Shown here in pieces: positions 8,264 to 17,491 of a DNA stretch of 64,000 bases. The notes under the pieces are model-generated. The model searched no databases. It saw only the letters and a program-made list of their open reading frames with translations, and was not told the origin of the DNA. The DNA comes from Thermanaerothrix solaris. GTDB taxonomy: Bacteria; Chloroflexota; Anaerolineae; Anaerolineales; Anaerolineaceae. A program made the translations under genes and the position numbers. How positions within the stretch are numbered: position 1 is the first letter of the stretch; each line of letters begins with the position of its first letter. The DNA lies in NCBI RefSeq assembly GCF_032334255.1, contig NZ_JAUHMF010000001.1, forward strand, positions 806,001 to 870,000, read 5' to 3'.

Positions 8264-10348
8264 CTAATGCCCAGATTTATGCACCGGCAAAGCCACAAGG
8301 ATAAGGCTACTGCGCCCTTCCAACGAATAGGTTGGGGATACAACAGGTGGTGATTGATGCAGGTCACAGATATCCTCAGGGCTGGCAAGGCTGGTATCTA
8401 CGAACCGATGCCAGCGCTGATCGGAAGGTAACCAGGGCAATTCAAAGGTTAGTGCTTCCCAATAGGCGTTGAATGCCACATAAACATGTTCGCCTGCTTC
8501 GGGTAAACACAGTTCCAACGCCAAGGCATGTGAAATCTCACGCCAATCCGGTTGATTGCGCTTGACCCCATGCCAGGCAAGACGCGGGGTGTTTTCACCT
8601 GGCTTGCGTGCCCAGAACGATTCCTCACGAAACATATGATAAGATTGCGTAAAAGCCACCAGCATTTGCACAAAGCGCCATAAACCTCGCTCTCGTTCCA
8701 GAAGTTGCCAATCCAACCAGGATATTTCGTTATCCTGACAATAGGCATTATTATTGCCACGTTGGGAGCGCCGCACCTCATCCCCCATCAAAAGCATTGG
8801 CGTACCTTGAGCAATCAGCAACGCAACCAGAAAATTACGAATCTGCCGCTGACGTAAGCGCTCCACCTGGGGATCATCGGTAGGGCCTTCAACTCCGCAA
8901 TTCCATGAGAAGTTTTCCTCAATGCCATCCCGGTTGTCTTCCAAATTGGCTTCGTTATGCTTGTGGTTATATGAGACCAAATCATTCAGGGTAAATCCAT
9001 CATGGCAGGTGACGAAGTTGATGCTGCGATTAGGTTCGCGATCGGGTTGGCGGAATAGATCCGGACTACCTATGAGACGATTGGCAAAATCCCAAATCGT
9101 TCGCTCATCTCCTCGCATAAAGCGGCGCACATCGTCGCGAAAGCGCCCATTCCATTCCGCCCAACGGTGTCCAATGAACGTACCGACTTGATAAAGTCCT
9201 GTCGCATCCCAAGCCTCGGCAATGATCTTGGTGCCCGCGAGGACGGGGTCAGTTTCGATTTCCCACAAAATGGGGGGATTCTTGAGCAATTGTCCATCTT
9301 CGTCCCGCGCCATAACCGAGGCTAAATCAAAGCGAAATCCGTCTATGTGCATCACCTGCACCCAATAACGCAAAGCATCCAAAATCAGCCGCCGCACAAT
9401 CGAATTATTGGTATTGAGGGTATTCCCACAACCGCTAAAATTCAGATACTGCGAGGGGTCATGAGGATCAAGCATATAGTAAATACTGTTTTCCAGTCCT
9501 TTTAATCCGAATACTGGCCCACGATGATCACCTTCAGCAGTATGATTGAAGACCACATCCAAGATAACCTCAATCCCTGCATGGTGCAGTGCTTTAACCA
9601 TATCCCGGAATTCATCCACCGGGCCCAGGACATCTTTACGTGAACTATACCCTCGGTGAGGAGCAAAAAAGGCCACCGGGCTATAACCCCAATAGTTCGT
9701 CAACCCGGGGGGTGCATCTTGCTCATCGAACTGTTGTACCGGCATTAGTTCTACTGCGGTGATCCCTAGCGACTTTAGATAGGGGATCTTTTCAATCAAT
9801 CCCGCATACGTCCCACGCTTTTCCACCGCCACGCCGGATGATGGATGGCGGGTAAAGCCACCGACATGAAGTTCGTAAATCACTGTCTGAGCGTAGGGCA
9901 AGCGTAAGTGTTGATCGCCTTCCCAATTGTAGCCGCGGGGATCCATCACCGCGCACTTTAGCATGTGGCCCCAATCCCCGCCGGGTTGTAATGCGGCCTC
10001 ACGGCGGTAATGTTCGGTATTAACAATCACCCGGGCATAGGGATCTAACAGCAACTTGTTGGGGTCAAAGCGATGGCCGCGCTCAGGATTGTGGGGGCCA
10101 AATACTCGATAGGCGTAGATCTGGCCGGGTCCGATCCCATGCACATAGACATGCCAATAGGCAAACGTGCGATGTTCCTGGGGATCCAACCGAATCACGT
10201 GCGAGGGTTCAGCATCCTCGGGGTTGTCAAAGAGCAAAAGGTCTACCGCAGTGCTGTTCATCGAAAAGAGCGAGAAATTAACCCCTCCATCGTGAATCGT
10301 CGCTCCCAAGGGATAACTTTGCCCGCGGTGAATTTTTATCTCAGACAT
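8264..10348 (-). CDS. glgX: Glycogen debranching enzyme GlgX/TreX
   Basis: A GH13 (subfamily 11) debranching enzyme of about 694 residues that cleaves alpha-1,6 branches of glycogen or limit dextrins in the cytoplasm. The N-terminal CBM48-like domain begins GQSYPLGATIHDGGVNFSLFS. Barrel motifs are visible: DVVFNHTAEG (region I), GFRFDLAS with the nucleophile Asp (II), IIAEAWD with the acid Glu (III) and VTCHDGFTLND (IV). YSRNKHN-like YNHKHNEANLEDNRDG is typical of GlgX. Two adjacent ATG codons (10351, 10348) follow GGGAG; the second has the better spacing. An in-frame extension to 10390 is possible but lacks a binding site. Confidence 0.94.
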   Translation of the reverse strand: MSEIKIHRGQSYPLGATIHDGGVNFSLFSMNSTAVDLLLFDNPEDAEPSHVIRLDPQEHRTFAYWHVYVHGIGPGQIYAYRVFGPHNPERGHRFDPNKLLLDPYARVIVNTEHYRREAALQPGGDWGHMLKCAVMDPRGYNWEGDQHLRLPYAQTVIYELHVGGFTRHPSSGVAVEKRGTYAGLIEKIPYLKSLGITAVELMPVQQFDEQDAPPGLTNYWGYSPVAFFAPHRGYSSRKDVLGPVDEFRDMVKALHHAGIEVILDVVFNHTAEGDHRGPVFGLKGLENSIYYMLDPHDPSQYLNFSGCGNTLNTNNSIVRRLILDALRYWVQVMHIDGFRFDLASVMARDEDGQLLKNPPILWEIETDPVLAGTKIIAEAWDATGLYQVGTFIGHRWAEWNGRFRDDVRRFMRGDERTIWDFANRLIGSPDLFRQPDREPNRSINFVTCHDGFTLNDLVSYNHKHNEANLEDNRDGIEENFSWNCGVEGPTDDPQVERLRQRQIRNFLVALLIAQGTPMLLMGDEVRRSQRGNNNAYCQDNEISWLDWQLLERERGLWRFVQMLVAFTQSYHMFREESFWARKPGENTPRLAWHGVKRNQPDWREISHALALELCLPEAGEHVYVAFNAYWEALTFELPWLPSDQRWHRFVDTSLASPEDICDLHQSPPVVSPTYSLEGRSSLILVALPVHKSGH

Positions 10349-10419
10349 CATAACTCTCCCGCTTAGATGAAAAGGATTAAAATGAAGCAATCATCTATTT
10401 GTTCCTGGGAGTTAAAGCC

Positions 10420-11412
10420 ATGGAATACCGCTTTCTGGGTAAGACCGGAATTAAGGTTTCAAAGTTGTGCTTCGGCACAATGACCTTTGGCAACGAGGCG
10501 GATGAAGCAACATCTGTCGCGATATATCGGCGCTGCCGAGATGTCGGCATCAATTTCTTCGATTCAGCAAACATTTACGCTGGCGGTCAATCTGAGGTCA
10601 TTCTTGGTCGCCTGATCGCGGGTCATCGTGATGAGGTGATTATAACCAGTAAAGCCTTCTTTCCAACCGGACCCGATGTAAACGCCCGCGGTGCCTCACG
10701 CCGCCACTTGCGCCTCGCGGTTGAAGCCAGCCTCAAACGCCTCAATACTGATTATATTGACATTTACTACATCCACCACTTTGATGACGTCACCGCCCTC
10801 GAAGAAACCCTGCACGGTTTGGAAGACCTTGTGCGCCAGGGCAAAATTATTTTCCCGGCAGTGAGCAACTTCGCCGCCTGGCAGATTGAAAAAGCCTTGG
10901 GCATTGCTGAACGCCGCGGCTGGACACCATTGGCCTGCATCCAACCCATGTATAACCTGGTCAAACGCCAAGCCGAGGTGGAGATTCTGCCCATGGCTCA
11001 AGCCGAGGGTTTGGGCGTGGTGCCCTACAGTCCTCTCGGAGGCGGTTTGTTAAGTGGCAAATATGGGACTGATCGCCAGCCCGAAAAGGGACGTCTGGTC
11101 GAAAATCCCATGTATCGCACTCGCTATGGGGAAGCCTGGATGTATGACGTTGCAGAACGCTTCACCCAATTCGCCCAAGCCCACGGGTATGAGCCGGCCG
11201 CACTAGCCGTTGCCTGGGTTGCCAGCCACCCCGCAGTAACTGCGCCGATCATTGGTGCCCGGAATCTTGATCAGTTGGAGGGGGTGTTAAAAGCCCTGGA
11301 CATCCACATGACCCCTGACCTGCGCGAACAAATTGCATCCCTTTCACCCACTCCACCCCCCGCTACAGATCGTTCGGAGGAGCGCACGGCTTATTCTATG
11401 GTTTCGCGTTAA
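10420..11412 (+). CDS. Aldo/keto reductase (second copy)
   Basis: A 330-residue aldo/keto reductase, paralogous in type to the one at 262. Tetrad residues are D48 and Y53 (FFDSANIY), K78 (TSKAF) and H119 (YIHHFDD). PIIGARNLDQLEG is the NADP-binding C-terminal motif. The start is placed at ATG 10420 because GGGAG lies 8 bases before it and MEYRFLGKTGIKVS is the family N-terminus; an upstream in-frame ATG at 10399 adds seven atypical residues. It is divergent from glgX across about 71 bases. The substrate is unknown. Confidence 0.9.
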   Translation: MEYRFLGKTGIKVSKLCFGTMTFGNEADEATSVAIYRRCRDVGINFFDSANIYAGGQSEVILGRLIAGHRDEVIITSKAFFPTGPDVNARGASRRHLRLAVEASLKRLNTDYIDIYYIHHFDDVTALEETLHGLEDLVRQGKIIFPAVSNFAAWQIEKALGIAERRGWTPLACIQPMYNLVKRQAEVEILPMAQAEGLGVVPYSPLGGGLLSGKYGTDRQPEKGRLVENPMYRTRYGEAWMYDVAERFTQFAQAHGYEPAALAVAWVASHPAVTAPIIGARNLDQLEGVLKALDIHMTPDLREQIASLSPTPPPATDRSEERTAYSMVSR

Positions 11413-11422
11413 TGCCACAATC

Positions 11423-11451
11423 TTGGCATAAGGGTTATAAAGACGTTAAAA
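11423..11451 (+). promoter_or_regulatory. Promoter of the Rel-like gene
   Basis: TTGGCA at 11423-11428 and TTAAAA at 11446-11451 have a 17-base spacer. The predicted start is near 11458, about 20 bases before ATG 11479. No ribosome binding site is visible in that leader. Confidence 0.5.
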
Positions 11452-11478
11452 TTGGTTTGAAATGTTAAAAAACACGTT

Positions 11479-13344
11479 ATGGTTGCTAAGGTCACTATAA
11501 CCCCGGTCAAAGATATTCGTCCCCGGTTGGAAGATGAATTTGCGCCGGGAGAGTTTATCCCGCGCACCCCGGCTATTGCCGAAGCCTATGCATGGGGACA
11601 AGAACTCCATAAAGGCCAATATCGCCTGAGCGGCGAGCCCTATTTTGAAACCCATTGCGTGTGGGTAGCAGGGTTCTTGGATAAACTTATTGGCCGCGAA
11701 GCCTGGACTATCGCTGCTTTGCTTCACGATGCGGTGGAAGACCAGGGCGAAACATTAGACGCCATCCGGGAACGCTTTCCCGGCCCGCTTGGCGAAGAAG
11801 TGGCGTACATTGTAGATGGGGTAACTAAAATCAGCAATCCCCGAGATGGACGGACGCGGGAGATTGAAACTCTCCGTAAACTGGCCCAATTTCGCGACCC
11901 CGGCGTTTACCTAGTCAAATTGGCCGATAAAAGCCACAATCTTCTAACGCTCCATCATATGCCAGAACACAAGCGCCAGCAAAAGGCTTTAGAGGTGATT
12001 CGCGCCTACGGCAAACTGGCGGGCATTTTAAATTGTTATCGCTGGCGGCGGTGGCTTGAAGATCTGGCTTTCCCGTATGCCGATCCCGAAACCTATGCGT
12101 TTGTAAAGGAAAAGATTGACGCCGATCCCCGCCTAGATCTCTCATTTATCCATCCTATGATGGAACAACTCGGCAACCTCATGGAAGACAGCGGGATCGG
12201 CGGAAGCGTGGAATTGACCGTTAATGGATACTGGCAAACCTGGCAAAAGTTGCGCCGAATGGCGCGGGCACGCCGAGCCTCTATGGATTCTTTCATGGCT
12301 GTCAATGATCTGGTCTCGTTCCGGTTGGTAGTAGAAAGTCAGGATGAGTCACAATGCTATCAACTATTGCCCAAAGTCAACCGCTTTCTCGGCCCTTATC
12401 TAGACCAGAATCGCTTCGATGACTACATCGCCTGTCCTCAGAATGGCTACCGTGCGCTTCAGATCACGGCCTGGCTGCCCGACTTGGGCGCCATCGAAGT
12501 GGCTATCGCGACGCGAGAGATGGAGGAAGAAAACCATTGGGGCGTCGTCTATGCGTTGAAACAGGGCAAAGATATCAGCCATTACCGCCCGATTGAAATT
12601 TTCACCCCTAGTGGAAGCGCGCGCTTCTTGCCTGAGGGTTCCACCGTTCTGGATGCTATTGCGTCTATCCAACAGGAATTTCTTCTGGATAAAATCAGCG
12701 CTGTTAAAGTCAACGGCAATCTTGCCCGCCTCTCAGACCATATTCAACCGGGCGACATCGTCGAAGTGATCACCGGTAACAACCGCCTGTCGCCTTCCGA
12801 AGAATGGTTGGCCTTTAGCAACCCATCCACCGCACGCCTGTTACGTGGCGTGCTGGTGACCGAGGCGCTTAAACGTAGCGCCGAGAAAGGGCGTCAAATT
12901 GCCAAGCAATTGCTCAAAGAACGAGGATTATTGGCTCTTGAGGACGTGCAAGCCTTAGAGCCGACGCGGGTGGATAATTTGCTGGAACAGCTTGCCTGTG
13001 CCAGTTTAGAGGATTTCTACGCTGCTCTCGGTAGCGGCGCTATTCGGCTGCAAGAAGTATCACAAACCCTGGATCGTGTTGGAATCACTAATGATACACT
13101 CCAATGGACCACAATTCAATTACTGGGCAGTGCACAAGCCAATCGTCCAGGCACACTAGCCCGTTTAGCCAGCCTTGTTTCTCAGGCTGGCGGGAATATC
13201 TTACGTTCGGTCAACAACACGTTGCCCGATGGTCGGTTCTCGTTGCGCTTGGTGGTAAGTAATTTATCCCCTGAACATTGTGAACTGCTCTACCAAGCGT
13301 ACCTTAAATGTGGAATTGAATTAGAGGTAGTAGAAATTACTTGA
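11479..13344 (+). CDS. RelA/SpoT-family (p)ppGpp protein with degenerate synthetase domain
   Basis: A 621-residue Rel/SpoT homologue with all domains in order: HD hydrolase (about 30-195), synthetase-like region (240-360), TGS (372-432), helical linker, and C-terminal ACT (about 548-620). The hydrolase metal ligands are kept: H59, H83-D84 (LLHDAVED) and D150 (LADKSHN). The synthetase site is not. The usual RPKH segment reads VNGYWQTWQKLRR, the lysine of FKDYI is aspartate (FDDYI, 313-317), SLHT is ALQI, and VQIRT is VAIAT; D277 and Y324 remain. I infer that it hydrolyses (p)ppGpp and makes little or none. It is shorter than the usual 720-750 residues. It stands alone with its own promoter. 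Confidence 0.88.
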   Translation: MVAKVTITPVKDIRPRLEDEFAPGEFIPRTPAIAEAYAWGQELHKGQYRLSGEPYFETHCVWVAGFLDKLIGREAWTIAALLHDAVEDQGETLDAIRERFPGPLGEEVAYIVDGVTKISNPRDGRTREIETLRKLAQFRDPGVYLVKLADKSHNLLTLHHMPEHKRQQKALEVIRAYGKLAGILNCYRWRRWLEDLAFPYADPETYAFVKEKIDADPRLDLSFIHPMMEQLGNLMEDSGIGGSVELTVNGYWQTWQKLRRMARARRASMDSFMAVNDLVSFRLVVESQDESQCYQLLPKVNRFLGPYLDQNRFDDYIACPQNGYRALQITAWLPDLGAIEVAIATREMEEENHWGVVYALKQGKDISHYRPIEIFTPSGSARFLPEGSTVLDAIASIQQEFLLDKISAVKVNGNLARLSDHIQPGDIVEVITGNNRLSPSEEWLAFSNPSTARLLRGVLVTEALKRSAEKGRQIAKQLLKERGLLALEDVQALEPTRVDNLLEQLACASLEDFYAALGSGAIRLQEVSQTLDRVGITNDTLQWTTIQLLGSAQANRPGTLARLASLVSQAGGNILRSVNNTLPDGRFSLRLVVSNLSPEHCELLYQAYLKCGIELEVVEIT

Positions 13345-13357
13345 AGGATGAGATTAA

Positions 13358-13366
13358 TGGTATAAT
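13358..13366 (+). promoter_or_regulatory. Extended -10 promoter of slyD
   Basis: TGGTATAAT at 13358-13366 is a perfect extended -10 element. A 7-bp inverted repeat (TTCATGC at 13375-13381, GCATGAA at 13391-13397) lies at the predicted start of the transcript and could be an operator or leader hairpin. Confidence 0.6.
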
Positions 13367-13417
13367 TTACAAAATTCATGCCCCTCAAATGCATGAAATC
13401 TAGAACGGAGTAAAAAG

Positions 13418-13948
13418 TTGAATCCTACACCCAAACCCACCCAAATCGCCGATGACGTTGTCGTTTCTCTGGCATATACTCTCAGCGTCAACGGTACCGT
13501 TGTGGACTCTTCCGACGAGTCCAATCCGGTTGTCTTCCTACAAGGCTACGGTAATATCATCCCTGGTCTCGAACGCGAACTGTACGGCTTGCAGGTTGGG
13601 GACGAGAAGCACATCGTAGTGCAGCCCCGCGACGGCTACGGCGAGGTAGATCCCGACGCCATTATGCGCATTCCTAAGGAAGAATTTCCTCCCCAAATCC
13701 CCCTGGTCTCGGGGGTGGAGTTGGAAGTGCGTGACATGGAAGGGAATATTCTCCATGCCACGATTGTTGGCGTGGACGAGGAAGCCGTTACTCTTGATTT
13801 CAATCATCCCCTTGCCGGCCAGGAACTGGTCTTTGACGTTAAGGTCGTTGACCTGCGCGAGGCAACTGAGGAAGAACTACGTCACGGCCACGTTCACGAA
13901 GCGGATATGGAAGAAGAGGAATTCCTCCCCGGTGACGAGGAGGAATAA
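13418..13948 (+). CDS. slyD: FKBP-type peptidyl-prolyl isomerase, SlyD-like
   Basis: A 176-residue cytoplasmic prolyl isomerase and chaperone. The split FKBP domain with an inserted IF (chaperone) flap is recognisable: VNGTVVDSS, GYGNIIPGLERELYGLQVGDEK, then RDGYGEVDPDAIMRIPKEEFP and DFNHPLAGQELVFDVKV. The C-terminus is acidic (MEEEEFLPGDEEE) with a short HGHVHE metal-type patch but without the long His/Cys tail of E. coli SlyD. The start is a TTG at 13418, 7 bases after CGGAG. It is a single-gene unit between an extended -10 promoter and a strong terminator. Confidence 0.92.
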   Translation: MNPTPKPTQIADDVVVSLAYTLSVNGTVVDSSDESNPVVFLQGYGNIIPGLERELYGLQVGDEKHIVVQPRDGYGEVDPDAIMRIPKEEFPPQIPLVSGVELEVRDMEGNILHATIVGVDEEAVTLDFNHPLAGQELVFDVKVVDLREATEEELRHGHVHEADMEEEEFLPGDEEE

Positions 13949-13969
13949 CTCTTATCTCTTGGACCGCAC

Positions 13970-14005
13970 AAGCCGCTACGGGAAACCAGTAGCGGCTTTC
14001 TGTTT
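13970..14005 (+). terminator. Intrinsic terminator after slyD
   Basis: A perfect 10-bp stem, AAGCCGCTAC (13970-13979) with GTAGCGGCTT (13989-13998), loop of 9, followed by a T-rich stretch. Confidence 0.82.
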
Positions 14006-14025
14006 ACCAGGAGCAATTGCAATTT

Positions 14026-14034
14026 TGGTATAAT
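14026..14034 (+). promoter_or_regulatory. Extended -10 promoter of the rfb cluster
   Basis: TGGTATAAT followed by CC, about 37 bases before rfbC. It lies directly after the slyD terminator and would drive rfbC through the O-antigen-ligase-like gene. Confidence 0.65.
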
Positions 14035-14071
14035 CCTATCGCACAATAACAGCATCGAGAATTCATCCAAC

Positions 14072-14620
14072 ATGCGCTTCTTACCCACTTCGATTCCCGA
14101 CGTCATTGTCATTGAGCCCCAGGTCTTCAGCGACACGCGCGGCTTTTTTATGGAAGTATTCCAAGCGCAGAAGTTTGCTTCAGCCGGATTGCCCACTCAC
14201 TTTGTACAAGATAATCACTCGGGATCGCGCCAGGGTATTCTGCGTGGTTTGCATTACCAGATTCAAAACCCACAGGGCAAATTAGTCAGAGCAGTCGTAG
14301 GCACAATTTTTGATGTCGCTGTTGACCTTCGTAAAAGTTCCCCCACTTTTGGTAAATGGGTGGGGGTGATTCTTTCGGCTGAGAACCACCTTCAACTTTG
14401 GATCCCGGTTGGCTTTGCCCACGGCTTTTACGTCCTGAGCGAATGGGCTGAGGTCCACTACAAGACCACCGACTTCTACAACCCTCTGGGTGAGCGTACG
14501 TTACGCTGGGATGATCCTCAGATTAACATTGCGTGGCCACTCATTGACCATCAGCCTCCCTTGCTTTCCGACAAAGATGCGCAGGGGAAGTTTCTTTCCG
14601 AAGCCGATCTTTTTGACTAA
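14072..14620 (+). CDS. rfbC: dTDP-4-dehydrorhamnose 3,5-epimerase
   Basis: A 182-residue cupin-type epimerase, third step of dTDP-L-rhamnose synthesis. Motifs seen are DTRGFFMEVFQ, FVQDNHSGSRQGILRGLHYQ (with the catalytic His in LRGLHYQ), GTIFDVAVDLRKSSPTFGKW, WIPVGFAHGFYVLSE and the YKTTDFYNP segment with the active-site Tyr region. Length is normal for the family. It is the first gene of the rhamnose set and is followed after 21 bases by rfbB. No strong ribosome binding site is seen before ATG (ATTCATCCAAC). Confidence 0.95.
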   Translation: MRFLPTSIPDVIVIEPQVFSDTRGFFMEVFQAQKFASAGLPTHFVQDNHSGSRQGILRGLHYQIQNPQGKLVRAVVGTIFDVAVDLRKSSPTFGKWVGVILSAENHLQLWIPVGFAHGFYVLSEWAEVHYKTTDFYNPLGERTLRWDDPQINIAWPLIDHQPPLLSDKDAQGKFLSEADLFD

Positions 14621-14641
14621 CCTGGAGAGGCAAAGATAGCA

Positions 14642-15727
14642 ATGCAACGAGTACTGGTGACAGGCGGTGCCGGATTTATTGGCTCAAACTTCGTGCGTTA
14701 CCTTTTACATCACGAGCCTGAGGTGCAAATTATCAACCTCGATCTTCTGACCTATGCCGGCAGTTTGGAGAATCTGTGCGATTTGCCGGATGAGCATAGG
14801 CATATCTTCATCCGTGGCGATATCTGCGATTCCGATCTGGTCTACCACTTATTTATCCAATATGAGATAGACACCGTTGTGCATTTTGCCGCCGAATCGC
14901 ATGTAGATCGCTCAATTCTCGGTCCGGCTCAATTTATCCAGACCAACATTGTTGGCACGTTTACACTGCTGGAAGCCGCACGCAGAGCATGGATAGAGGA
15001 TAAGATTGTTCCCTTGGAACGGTGCCGCTTCCATCACGTCTCTACAGACGAGGTTTTCGGTTCCCTTGAGCCCCACGATCCCCCTTTCCGTGAGACGAAC
15101 CCCTACGCTCCGAACTCTCCATATGCCGCCTCTAAAGCATCCAGCGATCATCTCGTGCGCGCCTACGCTCACACCTATGGGTTACCGGTAACCATCACCA
15201 ACTGCTCCAATAATTATGGTCCTTACCAGTTTCCGGAGAAACTAATCCCTCTAATGATCCTGAACGCCCTACAAGGGAAGCCTTTGCCTGTCTATGGAGA
15301 TGGACAGCAGATTCGCGACTGGCTTTACGTAGAGGATCATTGCGATGCTATTCACCGCGTCCTGCGACAAGGAAAACCGGGCGAAACCTATAATGTCGGT
15401 GGTAATAATCAACCCACAAATTTACACATTGTTCACACGATTTGTGATCTACTGGACGATCTACGTCCCGAATCCCCCTACCGACCTCACCGCAATCTGA
15501 TTCGTTTTGTTGCCGACCGGCCTGGTCACGACCGTCGCTACGCAATGGATATCCGTAAAATTCAGCATGAACTTGGCTGGCAGCCTCGTGAAACACTGGA
15601 AAGCGGGTTACGCAAGACAGTGCTTTGGTATCTAAATCATCTCGATTGGGTATCTGCCATCCTCAAACGGCCTGATTTCCAAGCCTGGCTAGAGAACAAT
15701 TATGCTTCCCGAGGAGTAAAACCATGA
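14642..15727 (+). CDS. rfbB: dTDP-glucose 4,6-dehydratase
   Basis: A 361-residue short-chain dehydrogenase/reductase that converts dTDP-glucose to dTDP-4-keto-6-deoxyglucose. The NAD-binding GGAGFIGSNFVR is at residues 8-19, FAAESHVDRSI is diagnostic, the TDEVFGSL segment supplies the catalytic Thr/Asp/Glu, and YAASKASSDHLVRAY holds the YxxxK pair. NCSNNYGPYQFPEKLIPL and YVEDHCDAI are typical. CTGGAGAGG precedes ATG. Its end overlaps rfbA by 4 bases (ATGA). Confidence 0.96.
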   Translation: MQRVLVTGGAGFIGSNFVRYLLHHEPEVQIINLDLLTYAGSLENLCDLPDEHRHIFIRGDICDSDLVYHLFIQYEIDTVVHFAAESHVDRSILGPAQFIQTNIVGTFTLLEAARRAWIEDKIVPLERCRFHHVSTDEVFGSLEPHDPPFRETNPYAPNSPYAASKASSDHLVRAYAHTYGLPVTITNCSNNYGPYQFPEKLIPLMILNALQGKPLPVYGDGQQIRDWLYVEDHCDAIHRVLRQGKPGETYNVGGNNQPTNLHIVHTICDLLDDLRPESPYRPHRNLIRFVADRPGHDRRYAMDIRKIQHELGWQPRETLESGLRKTVLWYLNHLDWVSAILKRPDFQAWLENNYASRGVKP

Positions 15728-16599
15728 AAGGGATCATTTTGGCCGGGGGTAAAGGCACCCGCCTTTATCCAATCACACGAGCCATTAGCAAACAGATCCT
15801 CCCAGTCTACAACAAGCCAATGATCTATTACCCTCTTTCCATGCTGATGCTAGCAGGGATTCGTGACATTCTGATTATCAGTACACCTCAGGATCTGCCT
15901 CTTTTTGAACGCTTGCTCGACAGCGGGGCACAATGGGGGTTGCGCTTTCAGTATGCCGAACAGCCCGAACCGCGCGGTTTAGCCGAGGCTTTTTTGATTG
16001 GACGTTCATTTATCGCTGGTGAACCTTGTGCGCTTATCCTCGGCGACAACATTTTCTACGGGCGCGGGCTGGCTCGTCTGCTCCAAAGTGCGGCTCAGGT
16101 GCAAGAAGGTGCGGTCATCTTCGCCTACCCGGTCAATGATCCTACACGTTATGGCGTCGTGGAAATTGACAAGGACGGACGTGCCTTGAGCATTGAGGAA
16201 AAACCCAAAAAACCGCGCTCCAACCTGGCTGTGCCGGGCATCTATTTTTATGACCATCATGTTGTAGAGTATGCTGAAACCCTTCAGCCTTCTGCGCGTG
16301 GTGAACTTGAGATCACCGATCTGAACCGCATTTATCTAGAAAAGGGTCAACTTAAGGTTGAAGTCCTGGGACGTGGCATTGCTTGGCTAGATGCCGGGAC
16401 TCACGAAGCATTGCTTCAAGCCAGTAACTTTGTCCAAACTGTTGAAGAACGCCAAGGGCTAATGATCTCCTGCCCCGAGGAAATTGCCTATCGCATGGGG
16501 TATATCACCGCAGAGCAACTTCGCGAACAAGCCCAAACCATGGCAAACAATGGCTATGGAGCCTATCTGCTCCGACTCCTTGAAGAGTCACCTTGGTAA
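15724..16599 (+). CDS. rfbA: Glucose-1-phosphate thymidylyltransferase
   Basis: A 291-residue nucleotidyltransferase that forms dTDP-glucose from dTTP and glucose-1-phosphate, the first step of the rhamnose pathway. MKGIILAGGKGTRLYPIT is the nucleotide-binding loop, with SKQILPVYNKPMIYYPLS, LGDNIFYG (metal-binding Asp), GVVEIDKDGRALSIEEKPKKP and AWLDAGTHEALLQAS all as expected. Length is normal. GAGG lies in the rfbB tail before the overlapping ATG, so translation is probably coupled. Confidence 0.96.
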   Translation: MKGIILAGGKGTRLYPITRAISKQILPVYNKPMIYYPLSMLMLAGIRDILIISTPQDLPLFERLLDSGAQWGLRFQYAEQPEPRGLAEAFLIGRSFIAGEPCALILGDNIFYGRGLARLLQSAAQVQEGAVIFAYPVNDPTRYGVVEIDKDGRALSIEEKPKKPRSNLAVPGIYFYDHHVVEYAETLQPSARGELEITDLNRIYLEKGQLKVEVLGRGIAWLDAGTHEALLQASNFVQTVEERQGLMISCPEEIAYRMGYITAEQLREQAQTMANNGYGAYLLRLLEESPW

Positions 16600-16601
16600 G
16601 C

Positions 16602-17480
16602 ATGCGCATCTTGCTTCTTGGACACTTAGGACAACTGGGATGGGAAGCCCGCCGAGCCCTGGCCTGCCTGGGCGAGATCGTTGCGTTGGATTATCCCCAA
16701 ATTGATCTTAGCCAGCCGCAAACCCTGCCCACTCTGATTCGAGATATCAAGCCCTCAGTTATCTATAATGCCACTGCTTACACTGCGGTGGATAGAGCCG
16801 AGCAGGAATCTCATCTCGCCAAGCAAATCAACGCCATTGCCCCTGGCGTGTTAGCCGAATGTGCCCGAGAGGTACGCGCTGTACTGATCCACTTTTCAAC
16901 GGATTATGTCTTTGACGGCACGAAAGGCAGCCCATACGTTGAGGACGACATCCCTCATCCTCTCAATACCTATGGAATGACCAAATGGATGGGGGAGCAG
17001 GCTATCCAAGACATCAATGATGTTTACTTAATCTTCAGAACGAGTTGGGTTTATAGTTTGCGCCGAGACAGTTTCGTCACCAAGGTTCTGGAATGGAGCC
17101 GTAAACAAGAAACGTTGCGCATCGTGGATGACCAAATTAGCAACCCCACTTGGGCGCGGATGCTGGCCGAGATTACTGCGAACCTGTTAGCCAACTACCG
17201 CGAAGATCCCTATGCTCAACTCCAAGACAAGCGTGGTCTCTACCACCTGGCTGGTGATGGCTGGGCAAGCCGGTTTGATTGGGCACAAGCCATTTTGAAA
17301 TTAGATCCACAGCCGGAGCAACGCGCAACACGCCACCTTTTGCCGGCTAAAACCTCCGAGTTTCCAACCCCCGCAACTCGGCCTCTGTTTTCGGCTTTAA
17401 ACTGTGAGCGTTTTAAACACACTTTTCATCTCAGCCTGCCCCCTTGGCAAGACGCCTTAACCCTGGCTTTGCAACCATAA
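16602..17480 (+). CDS. rfbD: dTDP-4-dehydrorhamnose reductase
   Basis: A 292-residue SDR reductase, the last step to dTDP-L-rhamnose. The N-terminus MRILLLGHLGQLGWE is the NADPH-binding turn (GHxGQxG, where GANGQLG is more usual). YNATAYTAVDRAEQE, HFSTDYVFDGTKGSPYVEDD and YGMTKWMGEQAI (YxxxK) are diagnostic, as is FRTSWVYS. ATG 16602 is chosen, 2 bases after the rfbA stop; a TTG at 16593 would add three residues. It completes the four-gene set. Confidence 0.94.
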   Translation: MRILLLGHLGQLGWEARRALACLGEIVALDYPQIDLSQPQTLPTLIRDIKPSVIYNATAYTAVDRAEQESHLAKQINAIAPGVLAECAREVRAVLIHFSTDYVFDGTKGSPYVEDDIPHPLNTYGMTKWMGEQAIQDINDVYLIFRTSWVYSLRRDSFVTKVLEWSRKQETLRIVDDQISNPTWARMLAEITANLLANYREDPYAQLQDKRGLYHLAGDGWASRFDWAQAILKLDPQPEQRATRHLLPAKTSEFPTPATRPLFSALNCERFKHTFHLSLPPWQDALTLALQP

Positions 17481-17491
17481 AACAAGCCGCT

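Noticed and set aside
262..11412. The two aldo/keto reductases as a recent duplication
   Set aside because: They share only family motifs and differ widely in between, so they look like old paralogues or separate acquisitions.
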